This document shows, in pieces, positions 18,016 to 25,943 of a DNA stretch of 41,267 nucleotides (positions are counted from its first letter, which is position 1; the number at the start of each line of letters is the position of its first letter). Source of the stretch: Rhodospirillaceae bacterium (lineage in GTDB: Bacteria > Pseudomonadota > Alphaproteobacteria > GCA-2731375). Below the pieces are notes generated by a model that saw only the letters and a list, made by a program, of their open reading frames with translations, was not told the DNA's origin and ran no database searches. The position numbers and the translations under genes were made by a program. The stretch lies in assembly GCA_002731375.1 (NCBI GenBank), contig PCBT01000046.1, positions 9,736-51,002 of the forward strand. Reading direction: 5' to 3'.

Positions 18016-18091
18016 ACAGCGAAGGCCCCATACGGGAAAGGCCGTGGATCAATAGAATAGACCCGGCGGTTCGAATAAATTCGCCAATGTC

Positions 18092-18517
18092 CTATGGCGG
18101 GTCCGTGGCGAAGACGCGCTCGTGGGACTGTGATTTGAACTCGACAATATTACCGCAGCCATCCGATAGCATCATGATGTGCTGTTCCGCTGGCTTGCCC
18201 TTGAAGGACAGCCGTGGCGGCAAGGTGAATTCGACCCGCCGGATGGTCAGCCGCCGCTCCATTTCCTTCCATTCTTTCAGCGGCAGGATAACGCCAAAAT
18301 GGCGCAATGGCGCCGTGTCTCCATCGGATTCAATTACACCATTGACCTTGCTGGCCTCGGCTGGGGCAAGATGGGCGACTACATGGTGGCCGAAGAAATC
18401 AATATCGAAACGGCTGCTGGCCTTGCGCCCCAATTCACAGCCAAGCATATCAACATAAAACGCCTTGGCCCGGTCAAGATCGTCGACCGGTATGGACAAA
18501 TGAAAAAGCGGTTCCAT
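18092..18517 (-). CDS. VOC-superfamily (glyoxalase-like) protein
   Basis: This is a single-domain vicinal-oxygen-chelate protein of 141 residues, with two beta-alpha-beta-beta-beta modules. Visible landmarks are the N-terminal LFHLSIPVDDLDRAKAFYVDMLGCELGR, which carries the first metal His, and the C-terminal MLSDGCGNIVEFKS, which carries the Glu ligand. The family includes lyases, isomerases and dioxygenases, so function cannot be assigned. It starts 11 bases after the sulfatase stop and is probably cotranscribed with it. Confidence 0.8.
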   Translation of the reverse strand: MEPLFHLSIPVDDLDRAKAFYVDMLGCELGRKASSRFDIDFFGHHVVAHLAPAEASKVNGVIESDGDTAPLRHFGVILPLKEWKEMERRLTIRRVEFTLPPRLSFKGKPAEQHIMMLSDGCGNIVEFKSQSHERVFATDPP

Positions 18518-18528
18518 GTCAGGTCCTT

Positions 18529-20061
18529 CTATACCTGGGCCACCTTTTCCAAAGGCTCGGACCGGCCTTCGGGCAGGTTATCATAAAGGTCCGCGATCAG
18601 GGCGGACTTCAACGATTGACGCGCCGGATCATCCCATAGATTGCGCCATTGCAGGGGATCATCGGTCAGATCGTACAACTCCCCCACATCACCGCTATCG
18701 TAATAAGAGGTTTTTTCGTAAGCCGTGCAAATATGCCCGTCGCGGTAAAGGGTGCGCATGGTGTTATCATTGCCGTCAAACCTATCCTGCCATTCCGTGA
18801 TGGTGCGTTCATGTGTGGCGGTATCGCCGGGCGTGGTCGGCAGGGCCGTGCCCTGCATCCAATCCGGAACGGCCAGTCCCGCCAGATGGCAAATCGTCGG
18901 CGCTAGATCCACATGGCCGACTGGTGCCTCGATCACCGCCGGGGCGATACCGGTGCCGGGCGCCGGGCGCCAGATGAAAGGCAGCCGCATCAGGCCATCC
19001 ACATGAAACGGACCCTTGAACAGCATGCCAAAATCACCCTGAAACTCGCCATGGTCCGTGGTGTAAAAGACATCCGTATCGCCACCCCAACCGAGGTTGT
19101 CGATATGGCTGACAACGCGGCCCACGGCCTCGTCAATCAGCTCGTTGGAAATATGGACCATGGCGTTGACTTCGCGGATCTGATCCGCCGTCAGGCGGGC
19201 ATTCACCAGATCGGCGGGAACCTCGTAATTGAACTGGCCGCGCCCCTCGTACCATTCCAGCCAATGACGCGGTTTATCGGCCAAGATCTCCGCCACCTTT
19301 TCGGGCGAACCGGGATAGCCCGCTGGCAATTCCAGATCGCGCCAGTCGACGCGGTGTAGCTCGCTTTGCGGCGGGTCCCAAGGGTGATGGGGATCGGGGA
19401 AGCTCATCCAGACGAACCAGTCTTCGTCTTCATTCAGGCTATCCAGAAAGGCGATGGTCCGATCCGCCGTCCAGTCCGTGTGGTAATGCTCTCTTGGGAT
19501 GGGATTGTGCCAAACCTGAGGCGCCAATGTGTCGCCGCCGCCCAGTCCGCTGGGTCCGCTTTGCGAGGTGTATTCGTGAAAGCCCTCGACCTCGCCGGGA
19601 AAATTATCCCGCAGCCAGCGGGGATAGTGGGTCAGACTGCGCCCGGCCCGCCCCGTGTGGCCGCATAGTTCCATATGATCGAAGCCACGATGCGGCCCGG
19701 TCTCGCCCTTTGTCGCGGCCCAGTTCTCGAAATAGTCCGTATGCGAGGCCGGCTCGAAATGTGCCTTGCCCAACAAAGCGGTGCGATAGCCATTCTGGTT
19801 CAGATAGGCGGCCAGATTGGGCGCATCCACGGGCAAGGGAATCCCGTTCGAGGTGACGCCATGGCTGCCGATATATTGCCCGGTCAAAATGGTGGCCCGT
19901 CCCGGCATGCAGACCGTGCACTGGTTACGCGCCCGGCGAAAGTTCAGGCCGCTGCTGGCCAGGGCGTCGATGGCCGGCGTCCGCGCTACCCCTCCGCCGG
20001 TACAGCCCAAGGCATCATGGCGCTGCTGGTCCGTGGTAATCAGTAGAATTTTGCGTCCCAT
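18529..20061 (-). CDS. Sulfatase / phosphonate monoester hydrolase family enzyme
   Basis: This is an alkaline-phosphatase-superfamily hydrolase of 510 residues that acts on sulfate or phosphonate esters. The N-terminal metal ligands are in TTDQQRHD (Asp11, Gln12). The formylglycine motif C-x-P-x-R is present as CMPGR (Cys51, Pro53, Arg55) in CTVCMPGRATILTG. The second metal site is in YTTDHGEFQGDFGM. There is no signal peptide, so a cytoplasmic location is likely. Activity needs a formylglycine-generating enzyme, and none is encoded nearby. It sits in one strand-run with the carboxyltransferase and VOC genes. Sulfatase versus phosphonate or choline-sulfate type cannot be decided. Confidence 0.88.
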   Translation of the reverse strand: MGRKILLITTDQQRHDALGCTGGGVARTPAIDALASSGLNFRRARNQCTVCMPGRATILTGQYIGSHGVTSNGIPLPVDAPNLAAYLNQNGYRTALLGKAHFEPASHTDYFENWAATKGETGPHRGFDHMELCGHTGRAGRSLTHYPRWLRDNFPGEVEGFHEYTSQSGPSGLGGGDTLAPQVWHNPIPREHYHTDWTADRTIAFLDSLNEDEDWFVWMSFPDPHHPWDPPQSELHRVDWRDLELPAGYPGSPEKVAEILADKPRHWLEWYEGRGQFNYEVPADLVNARLTADQIREVNAMVHISNELIDEAVGRVVSHIDNLGWGGDTDVFYTTDHGEFQGDFGMLFKGPFHVDGLMRLPFIWRPAPGTGIAPAVIEAPVGHVDLAPTICHLAGLAVPDWMQGTALPTTPGDTATHERTITEWQDRFDGNDNTMRTLYRDGHICTAYEKTSYYDSGDVGELYDLTDDPLQWRNLWDDPARQSLKSALIADLYDNLPEGRSEPLEKVAQV

Positions 20062-20089
20062 GTATTTTGTTACTTTCTGGTTCGGTTAG

Positions 20090-21640
20090 CTAGGGCATGA
20101 CGCCAAATCGGGCCACCGGTCCGGCTGGTTTGTGGCGGCGCATGAGGACACGCTCGAGAGCAGCGATCAGACGTGGCCGGGTTTCCGCCGGGTCGATGAT
20201 GTCGTCGATCTTGGCTTGTTCGGCGGCCGGAAAGGCGCCGCAAAGATCGGTGAATTTGCTTTCCAACTCTGCCTGCAGGGCCGCCGGATCCGCCGCCGCC
20301 TCCAGATCCGCGCGATACGCGGCCTTGATGCCGCTTTCCAGGGGAATGGCGTTGAAGTCCGCAGTCGGCCAGGCCAGAACCGCGGATTGCCCGGCACCGT
20401 ATCCGCCCATGGCGCAGGCGCCATAGCCAAAGCCCTTGTGCAGCACAAGCGTGAACAGGGGCACCTGAGCATAGGCAAAGGAATGCGCGATGGTCATACC
20501 GACGCGCAGCGCCGCCTCCTGCTCGGATTTCGGCCCGGTCATAACGCCGGGCGTGTCCATCAAGAAGATGATTGGAATATGATAGGCATTGCACAGGTCC
20601 ATGAAGTGGCGGTGCTTGGTGCCGGCGGCGGCTGTGATGGCGCCGGACATTACCTTGGGCTGATTGGCGATGATGCCGACCGCTTGGCCGTTCAGGCGGG
20701 CGAAGCCTGTGATCATCATCTTGGCGAAATCGGGCTTTATCTCGAAAAAGCTATCCTGATCGGCGATCAACTCGATCACCCGGTACATATCATAGGGCCG
20801 GCGCCTGTTCTCCGGAATGATCTCACGCAGCACTTCCTGCGCCTGGGCCTGAACATCGGCGTCGCGGGGCAGCGCCGGGGGATATTGATAGGCGTTGGTG
20901 GGCAGGTAGGACAGGAACCGTTTGATCTGAGTGATGGCGTCGGCATCGTTCTCTGCCCGATTATCGCCGACACCGGATATGCGACAATGCAGATCGGCAC
21001 CGCCAAGCTCCTCCTTGCCCACTGTCTCGCCGGTCGCGCTTTCCACCAATGGCGGCCCACCGGCGGCCAGCATGGCGGTGTCCTCGACCATGACAATGAA
21101 TTCCATCATCGCCGCGATTAGAGCGGAATCGCCTGCCACCGGGCCCATGACCGCGCAGACTTGCGGCACGGTGCCTGAAAGCTTGGCGATTTCCATGAAA
21201 TGATGCATGGGCACCAAGCCCTCGCCAACGGATTCATCGGTACGCGCGCCGGCGCCGTCGAACAGCCAGACCAGCGGCACCTGGTCACGGCCCGCCAGCT
21301 CCACCATTCTACGTTTCTTGATCAGATTGTTGGTGCCGACCGAGCCGCCCAACACCGTGAAATCCTCGGCGACGACGCTGACTATGCGCCTATCAATCCG
21401 GCCAAATCCCGTGACCACGCCATCGGCTGGGGTGCGCTTGCCCGCGACCTTTGGCACGGGCGTATGCGCGTGGGAAGCCAATTGGCCGATTTCCTCGAAG
21501 CTGCCGGGATCAAGCAGAAGATCGACCCGTTCGCGCACCGTCAGCTTGCCGGCGCTGCGTTGCCTCTCGATCCGCCGTTCGCCCCCCAGCAGCAGACTGT
21601 CGTCCTGCCGTCGCTGCAGATCCTCAAGCAATTCACGCAT
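20090..21640 (-). CDS. Acyl-CoA carboxylase carboxyltransferase subunit (biotin-dependent)
   Basis: This is the beta-type carboxyltransferase of a propionyl-, methylcrotonyl- or related acyl-CoA carboxylase, moving CO2 from carboxybiotin to an acyl-CoA. The protein has 516 residues with both crotonase-like halves. The N-half includes GKLTVRERVDLLLDPGSFEEIG and VVAEDFTVLGGSVG. The C-half includes KMMITGFARLNGQAVGIIANQP and MDTPGVMTGPKSEQEAALR. ATG 21640 is preceded by GGAGGG at four bases; a GTG four codons upstream is in frame but lacks a ribosome site. No biotin carboxylase or biotin-carrier gene is adjacent, so its partner is elsewhere and the acyl-CoA specificity is unknown. Confidence 0.9.
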   Translation of the reverse strand: MRELLEDLQRRQDDSLLLGGERRIERQRSAGKLTVRERVDLLLDPGSFEEIGQLASHAHTPVPKVAGKRTPADGVVTGFGRIDRRIVSVVAEDFTVLGGSVGTNNLIKKRRMVELAGRDQVPLVWLFDGAGARTDESVGEGLVPMHHFMEIAKLSGTVPQVCAVMGPVAGDSALIAAMMEFIVMVEDTAMLAAGGPPLVESATGETVGKEELGGADLHCRISGVGDNRAENDADAITQIKRFLSYLPTNAYQYPPALPRDADVQAQAQEVLREIIPENRRRPYDMYRVIELIADQDSFFEIKPDFAKMMITGFARLNGQAVGIIANQPKVMSGAITAAAGTKHRHFMDLCNAYHIPIIFLMDTPGVMTGPKSEQEAALRVGMTIAHSFAYAQVPLFTLVLHKGFGYGACAMGGYGAGQSAVLAWPTADFNAIPLESGIKAAYRADLEAAADPAALQAELESKFTDLCGAFPAAEQAKIDDIIDPAETRPRLIAALERVLMRRHKPAGPVARFGVMP

Positions 21641-21751
21641 GCCGCCCTCCACATACTAGAATACCAACACTGCCATCCTGCACGGCATCGGCGCCGCGCG
21701 CCACGACTGATTTCCTGGGACTGTTTTCTCGCACAGAATTCTTGCCGCGAC

Positions 21752-21779
21752 TTGCACTGGCGGCGATCAGCCGTAAGAT
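21752..21779 (+). promoter_or_regulatory. Possible sigma70-type promoter for pepA
   Basis: TTGCAC (21752-21757) and TAAGAT (21774-21779) are separated by 16 bp and end about 38 bp before the pepA start, in the divergent region shared with the carboxyltransferase gene. This is a pattern match by eye only. Confidence 0.35.
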
Positions 21780-21816
21780 ACGTTCAGCTCAATCACCGCT
21801 CATTCTGGGGACGTTC

Positions 21817-23313
21817 ATGAAGATCACTATCGCGGAAGCAAAATTACCCACCTCCGGCGCGCTTGTTGTCGGCGTTCTGAAGGGCGGCAAATTGTTGGCC
21901 ACCGGCAAGGCCCTTGACAAGGCCTCCAAGGGCGCGATTTCCAAGGCAATCAAGGCCTCCCGCTTCGAGGGCGACAAGGGGCAATGGCTGGACGTGCTGG
22001 CCCCGGCGGGCGTTGGCGCCGACCGGGTCTTGCTGGGCGGCTTGGGTGATGGCAAGAAAGTCGACCAGATGGCGGTGGAGAATTTTGGCGGAACCACTTG
22101 GCAGCGCCTGGGCAATTGCGGCCTGAAGAGTATCGCCATCGTCTACGATCCCATTCCCGGCGCCAAAGTGGAGCTGGACATGGGCGCGGCGGCAATCGCT
22201 TACGGCGCCCGCTTAGCCAGCTACCGCTTTGATAAATACCGCACCACCTTGAAGGCAAAGGACAAGCCAAGCGTGACCGCGTTATCGGTTCTGGTGGAAG
22301 GCCCGGCGGCGGCGCGCAAACATTTCAAGGCCCTGGACGCGGTCGCCGGCGGTGTCTTCATGACCCGCGACCTGGTTAGCGAGCCGGCCAACGTGCTCTA
22401 TCCCGACAGCATGGCGCAGCAGTGCAAGACCTTGTCTAAGCTGGACGTCAAGGTTGAGGTGTTGGGCGAGGCGCGCATGGCGAAACTGGGCATGGGCTCC
22501 CTGCTGGGCGTTGGCCAGGGCAGCCCCAGGGAAAGTCGCATGGTGGTGATGAGCTGGCAGGGCGCCGGTGCCAAGGCACAGCCGGTTGCTTTCGTGGGCA
22601 AGGGTGTGACCTTTGATACGGGCGGTATTTCGCTGAAACCCGGTCCGGGCATGGAAATGATGAAGTGGGACATGGGTGGCGCCGGCACCGTTGTTGGCCT
22701 GATGAAGGCCCTGGCCGGGCGTAAGGCCAAGGTCAATGCCATTGGTGTTGTCGGCCTGGTGGAAAACATGCCCGACGGCAATGCCCAGCGGCCCGGCGAT
22801 ATCGTCACCTCCATGTCGGGCCAGACAATCGAGGTCCTGAATACGGATGCCGAGGGTCGTTTGGTCCTCGCTGACGTGCTTTGGTACACGCAAAAGCGTT
22901 TCAAGCCGCAATTCATGGTCAATCTGGCGACCTTGACCGGGGCTATGATCATCGCCCTGGGCCATGAAAATGCCGGCATGTTTTCCAACAACGACAAGCT
23001 AGCCCAGCAGCTCCACGATGCCGGGCAGGATGTGGGTGAAGGCGTCTGGCGCATGCCGCTATCGACTGCCTATGACAAGAAACTCAATTGCGCCATCGCC
23101 GACATGAAGAATATCGGCGGCCGGGACGCCGGCTCCATCACTGCGGCGCAGTTCCTGCAACGGTTCGTCAACAAGGTGCCCTGGGCCCATTTGGACATCG
23201 CCGGCGTGGCCTGGGCCGACAGGGGTAAGCCAACCGTGCCGAAGGGCGGCGTCGGTTGGGGCGTGCGTTTGTTGGACCGGCTGGTGGCAAAGCATTACGA
23301 AGATGGGAAGTAG
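21817..23313 (+). CDS. pepA: Leucyl (cytosol) aminopeptidase, M17 family
   Basis: This is a cytoplasmic di-metal aminopeptidase that releases N-terminal residues from peptides. The protein has 498 residues. The catalytic C-terminal domain has VGKGVTFDTGGISLKPG (metal Lys and Asp), KWDMGGAGTVVG and the signature NTDAEGRLVLADVL (metal Asp and Glu). ATG 21817 follows GGGGA at ribosome-site distance. The frame is open 122 codons further upstream, but that part overlaps the divergent gene and has no family similarity. holC follows 21 bp after the stop, the classic pepA-holC pair. Confidence 0.96.
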   Translation: MKITIAEAKLPTSGALVVGVLKGGKLLATGKALDKASKGAISKAIKASRFEGDKGQWLDVLAPAGVGADRVLLGGLGDGKKVDQMAVENFGGTTWQRLGNCGLKSIAIVYDPIPGAKVELDMGAAAIAYGARLASYRFDKYRTTLKAKDKPSVTALSVLVEGPAAARKHFKALDAVAGGVFMTRDLVSEPANVLYPDSMAQQCKTLSKLDVKVEVLGEARMAKLGMGSLLGVGQGSPRESRMVVMSWQGAGAKAQPVAFVGKGVTFDTGGISLKPGPGMEMMKWDMGGAGTVVGLMKALAGRKAKVNAIGVVGLVENMPDGNAQRPGDIVTSMSGQTIEVLNTDAEGRLVLADVLWYTQKRFKPQFMVNLATLTGAMIIALGHENAGMFSNNDKLAQQLHDAGQDVGEGVWRMPLSTAYDKKLNCAIADMKNIGGRDAGSITAAQFLQRFVNKVPWAHLDIAGVAWADRGKPTVPKGGVGWGVRLLDRLVAKHYEDGK

Positions 23314-23334
23314 TCCACGGATTAGGTTCGACGC

Positions 23335-23784
23335 ATGACCGATGTCGGGTTTTACCATCTGCTGCATTGGCCGTTGGAGCGCGCCTTGCCGAAACTGCTG
23401 GAGAAAGCCCTGGAACGCGGCCATCGGGCCATCGTCCTGGCCGGATCGAAACAGCGGGTGGAGGATCTGAACAGCGTTCTGTGGACCTACGAGGAACGCT
23501 CCTGGCTACCCCATGGCGGTGCCGGTGACGGTGAGGCATCGGAGCAGCCGATCTTTCTAACGGCGGAAGATGAAAATCCCAATGGCGCCGATGTGCTGGT
23601 CACGGTGGATGGCCGTGCGCCAGCCGGCACCGAGGGTTTTGCCCGCATCATCGACATGTTCGATGGCCGCGACGAGGCCATGGTCGCCGCCGCCCGGCAG
23701 CGCTGGCGCGGCTATCTGGACCAAGGTCTTGATCTGACCTACTGGCAACAGACCGAGGCTGGAGGTTGGGACAAGAAGACGTAA
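23335..23784 (+). CDS. holC: DNA polymerase III subunit chi
   Basis: Chi is a clamp-loader accessory subunit that links the polymerase III holoenzyme to single-strand-binding protein. The protein has 149 residues. The N-terminus VGFYHLLHWPLERALPKLLEKALERGHRAIVLAG and the central LNSVLWTYEERSWLPHG are typical of alphaproteobacterial chi, as is the DMFDGRDEAMVAAARQRWR helix. Position directly behind pepA supports the call. Confidence 0.92.
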   Translation: MTDVGFYHLLHWPLERALPKLLEKALERGHRAIVLAGSKQRVEDLNSVLWTYEERSWLPHGGAGDGEASEQPIFLTAEDENPNGADVLVTVDGRAPAGTEGFARIIDMFDGRDEAMVAAARQRWRGYLDQGLDLTYWQQTEAGGWDKKT

Positions 23785-23801
23785 ACGGAGAGGGGCATTT
23801 C

Positions 23802-24041
23802 ATGGGTACCAACAAGATTGGACTTTTGCTGCAGCAAAAGGGTGCGACGCAGCCTTGTCACCGTTGCGGCCAGTTTGGCTTTACCGTCTTGAACGGTTTC
23901 ACGAATTTTATCCTGCAGTCGAATTTTCGGGATGGCGTGGAAGTCGAGGGCGCATCCGTGCCCGTGGAGAATGTGGCCTGCGACAATTGTGGCGCTGTGA
24001 CGTCGCGTGCGGTTGGCGCGCTGGGTTTGAAGTTGGATTAA
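23802..24041 (+). CDS. Small zinc-ribbon-like protein, 79 residues
   Basis: Two CxxC knuckles, Cys19/Cys22 (CHRC) and Cys60/Cys63 (CDNC), bracket a beta-rich core and suggest a single zinc ribbon. The start is ATG 23802, preceded by GGAGAGGGG at a short distance. An upstream in-frame ATG at 23766 would overlap holC and add residues unlike the rest. It sits between holC and an SDR gene. I do not recognise a named family, and its role is unknown. Confidence 0.7.
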   Translation: MGTNKIGLLLQQKGATQPCHRCGQFGFTVLNGFTNFILQSNFRDGVEVEGASVPVENVACDNCGAVTSRAVGALGLKLD

Positions 24042-24064
24042 TTCGATTTTGAAAGGTTTGTATC

Positions 24065-24934
24065 ATGAGTGGGCGATTGCAGGACAAGGTGGCGGTGATA
24101 ACGGGTGGAGCCAGCGGTATGGGGCAGGCCACGGTGTACCGTTTCCTGGCCGAGGGGGCATCGGTTGTGATCGGCGATCTGAATGTCGAGACAGGTGCGG
24201 CGACCATGGCCGAGATTGAGAAACAAGGCGCGGCTGACCGTGCCGCTTTCATGGTCACGGATGTTGCCGAGGAAGCTGATGTCGAGGCCCTGGTGGCCTG
24301 CGCGGCCGGGAAATTTGGCCGCCTGGATTGCATCTACAACAACGCCGGCGTTGGCGGTGCGATCGGCCCCATTTCGGAAACCAGGGTCGAGGAATGGGAT
24401 TTCACCTTCAATGTTCTGGTGCGTAGTGTCTTCCTGGGCATGAAACATGCGGCGCGCGTCCTGCAAGACCAGGGCGAGGGGGGCAGCATCATCTCGACCT
24501 CTTCCGTCGCGGGTCTGGGCGGCGGCGGCGGGCCGCACGCATATTCGGCGGCGAAGGCGGCGGTGGCCAATCTAACCCGTGCCGTTTCGGGCGAGCTGGC
24601 CAACTACCGTATCCGGGTCAACGCCATTGCTCCGGGGGTGATCACCACGCCATTGTTCCATGCCGGGCACGCGGAAAAGGCCGAGGCCATGGCGACGCGG
24701 ATCGTGCCCTGGCCGCGCCTGGGAACGGGCGAGGATATTGCCGCCATGGCGGTGTATCTTGCATCCGACGAGTCTGAGTACGTTACCGGCCAGAACATGG
24801 TGGTGGACGGCGGCGTCACGGCGGCGGGGCCGAATTTGTGGGGTTATGGTCCCGACAGTCCCATACTGCGCAAATCCGGCGTCACCCACGGCAGCACTGG
24901 CGTGGACAGCGATATTCGGGATGTAGAGGGTTAG
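24065..24934 (+). CDS. Short-chain dehydrogenase/reductase
   Basis: This is a classical SDR of 289 residues that oxidises or reduces an alcohol/ketone with NAD(P). The cofactor motif TGGASGMG is at residues 14-21. NNAG, the catalytic Ser in STSSVAG, and YSAAK (Tyr-x3-Lys) are present, followed by RVNAIAPGVITTPL and the C-terminal YVTGQNMVVDGG. Asp in the second strand (IGDLN) favours NAD. The C-terminus runs about 30 residues past the usual end. It converges with the dioxygenase gene, leaving six bases between stops. The substrate is unknown. Confidence 0.88.
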   Translation: MSGRLQDKVAVITGGASGMGQATVYRFLAEGASVVIGDLNVETGAATMAEIEKQGAADRAAFMVTDVAEEADVEALVACAAGKFGRLDCIYNNAGVGGAIGPISETRVEEWDFTFNVLVRSVFLGMKHAARVLQDQGEGGSIISTSSVAGLGGGGGPHAYSAAKAAVANLTRAVSGELANYRIRVNAIAPGVITTPLFHAGHAEKAEAMATRIVPWPRLGTGEDIAAMAVYLASDESEYVTGQNMVVDGGVTAAGPNLWGYGPDSPILRKSGVTHGSTGVDSDIRDVEG

Positions 24935-24940
24935 ACCCTT

Positions 24941-25930
24941 TTAACCGAGGTAGAATGGCCGGCCCGCCTCGCGCAGCCAGATGCGTACCAGGTGGCGGCG
25001 GCGTTCAGGCTCCGGCCAGTCCTGAAATTCGGTGCGTCGGTGGCCCAATTGCTTGTTGTTGACGATTTGGATCTGGCCGCGCTGAAAGCCAAAGGTTTTG
25101 CCCAGGCCGCCGCGCTCTGAGACCTCCTCCAATACCTTGACGGCCTCGCGGCCACGGGCATCCATGTCCTCTTTGCACATGTCATAGCCCTGCTCGACCA
25201 GGCGGGGCGAGAAATTGGCGAACAGCTTTTCCCCATCGGATTCGAAGACTGGTGTAAAGGACAGGCGTTCGTCGTTTGGCGCATGCTCCATCTGCCGGTC
25301 GAAATAAAATGGTTCGTACAGGCGCGGCAGGATGTCGGGGTATTCCTCCAACAACAAATTATGCACCGTCTCGAAACTGACCAGCCCGCTGACGCCGCCT
25401 TCCTTGGCGGTTTGCAAGCAGAACAAGGCAACAAAATCGGGCGGCAGGTTAAATGCGTTGTCGGTGTGATAGCCCTGTCCACCGTTGGTCTTCGATGAGC
25501 GCACCCCGTTGCCGGCCAGCGCCTTTTGCCCCGTGTCGACGATATCGTATAGCATCGTTCCATCCCATTTCTGGGCGACGGGGCGGCTGATCATGGACAT
25601 CAGCAACCAATAGAGCTTTGTCGCGATATCGCTTTTCAGGTGGTCCACGGGCACACGGTCGATGATCGCGAAACCAACACTATTGTGGATTTGTTCATGG
25701 ACCCGGATCATGGCGGCCTGGCAGGCGGGCATCTCGAAGTCTTGTGGACTCAACGCCTCCGCCGGTAGCGGATTGGCCTCGATTATAGCCGCCGTCGCCT
25801 CCAGCTCGGCGATGCAATCACTACCCAGTTCGATCAAGCCATCATTTTCGAACATTGTTTCGGCCGCCCAGGTCATTGGGCTGGCCAGCGGCCGTTCCAT
25901 TATTTCCCCCATAGCTTTGTCTTTCCCCAT
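24941..25930 (-). CDS. TauD/TfdA-type Fe(II)/2-oxoglutarate dioxygenase
   Basis: This is a predicted cytoplasmic hydroxylase using Fe(II), O2 and 2-oxoglutarate. With the start at 25930 it has 329 residues. The facial triad is visible as His155-x-Asp157 in YHTDNAF and His297 in QLGHRRTEF, and an Arg about 19 residues later (RRRHLVRIWLR, Arg316) would bind 2-oxoglutarate. Three starts are possible: 25930 (13 bases after the upstream stop), 25912, and 25900, which has the best ribosome site (GGGGG at five bases). It is the last gene of the selenoprotein operon. The substrate is unknown, and family members act on taurine, herbicides, betaines and others. Confidence 0.85.
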   Translation of the reverse strand: MGKDKAMGEIMERPLASPMTWAAETMFENDGLIELGSDCIAELEATAAIIEANPLPAEALSPQDFEMPACQAAMIRVHEQIHNSVGFAIIDRVPVDHLKSDIATKLYWLLMSMISRPVAQKWDGTMLYDIVDTGQKALAGNGVRSSKTNGGQGYHTDNAFNLPPDFVALFCLQTAKEGGVSGLVSFETVHNLLLEEYPDILPRLYEPFYFDRQMEHAPNDERLSFTPVFESDGEKLFANFSPRLVEQGYDMCKEDMDARGREAVKVLEEVSERGGLGKTFGFQRGQIQIVNNKQLGHRRTEFQDWPEPERRRHLVRIWLREAGRPFYLG

Positions 25931-25943
25931 TTGTTGCCGTTCT

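Noticed and set aside
21451-21816. 122-codon in-frame extension upstream of pepA
   Set aside because: It overlaps the divergent carboxyltransferase gene, and the PepA N-terminus with a ribosome site begins at 21817.
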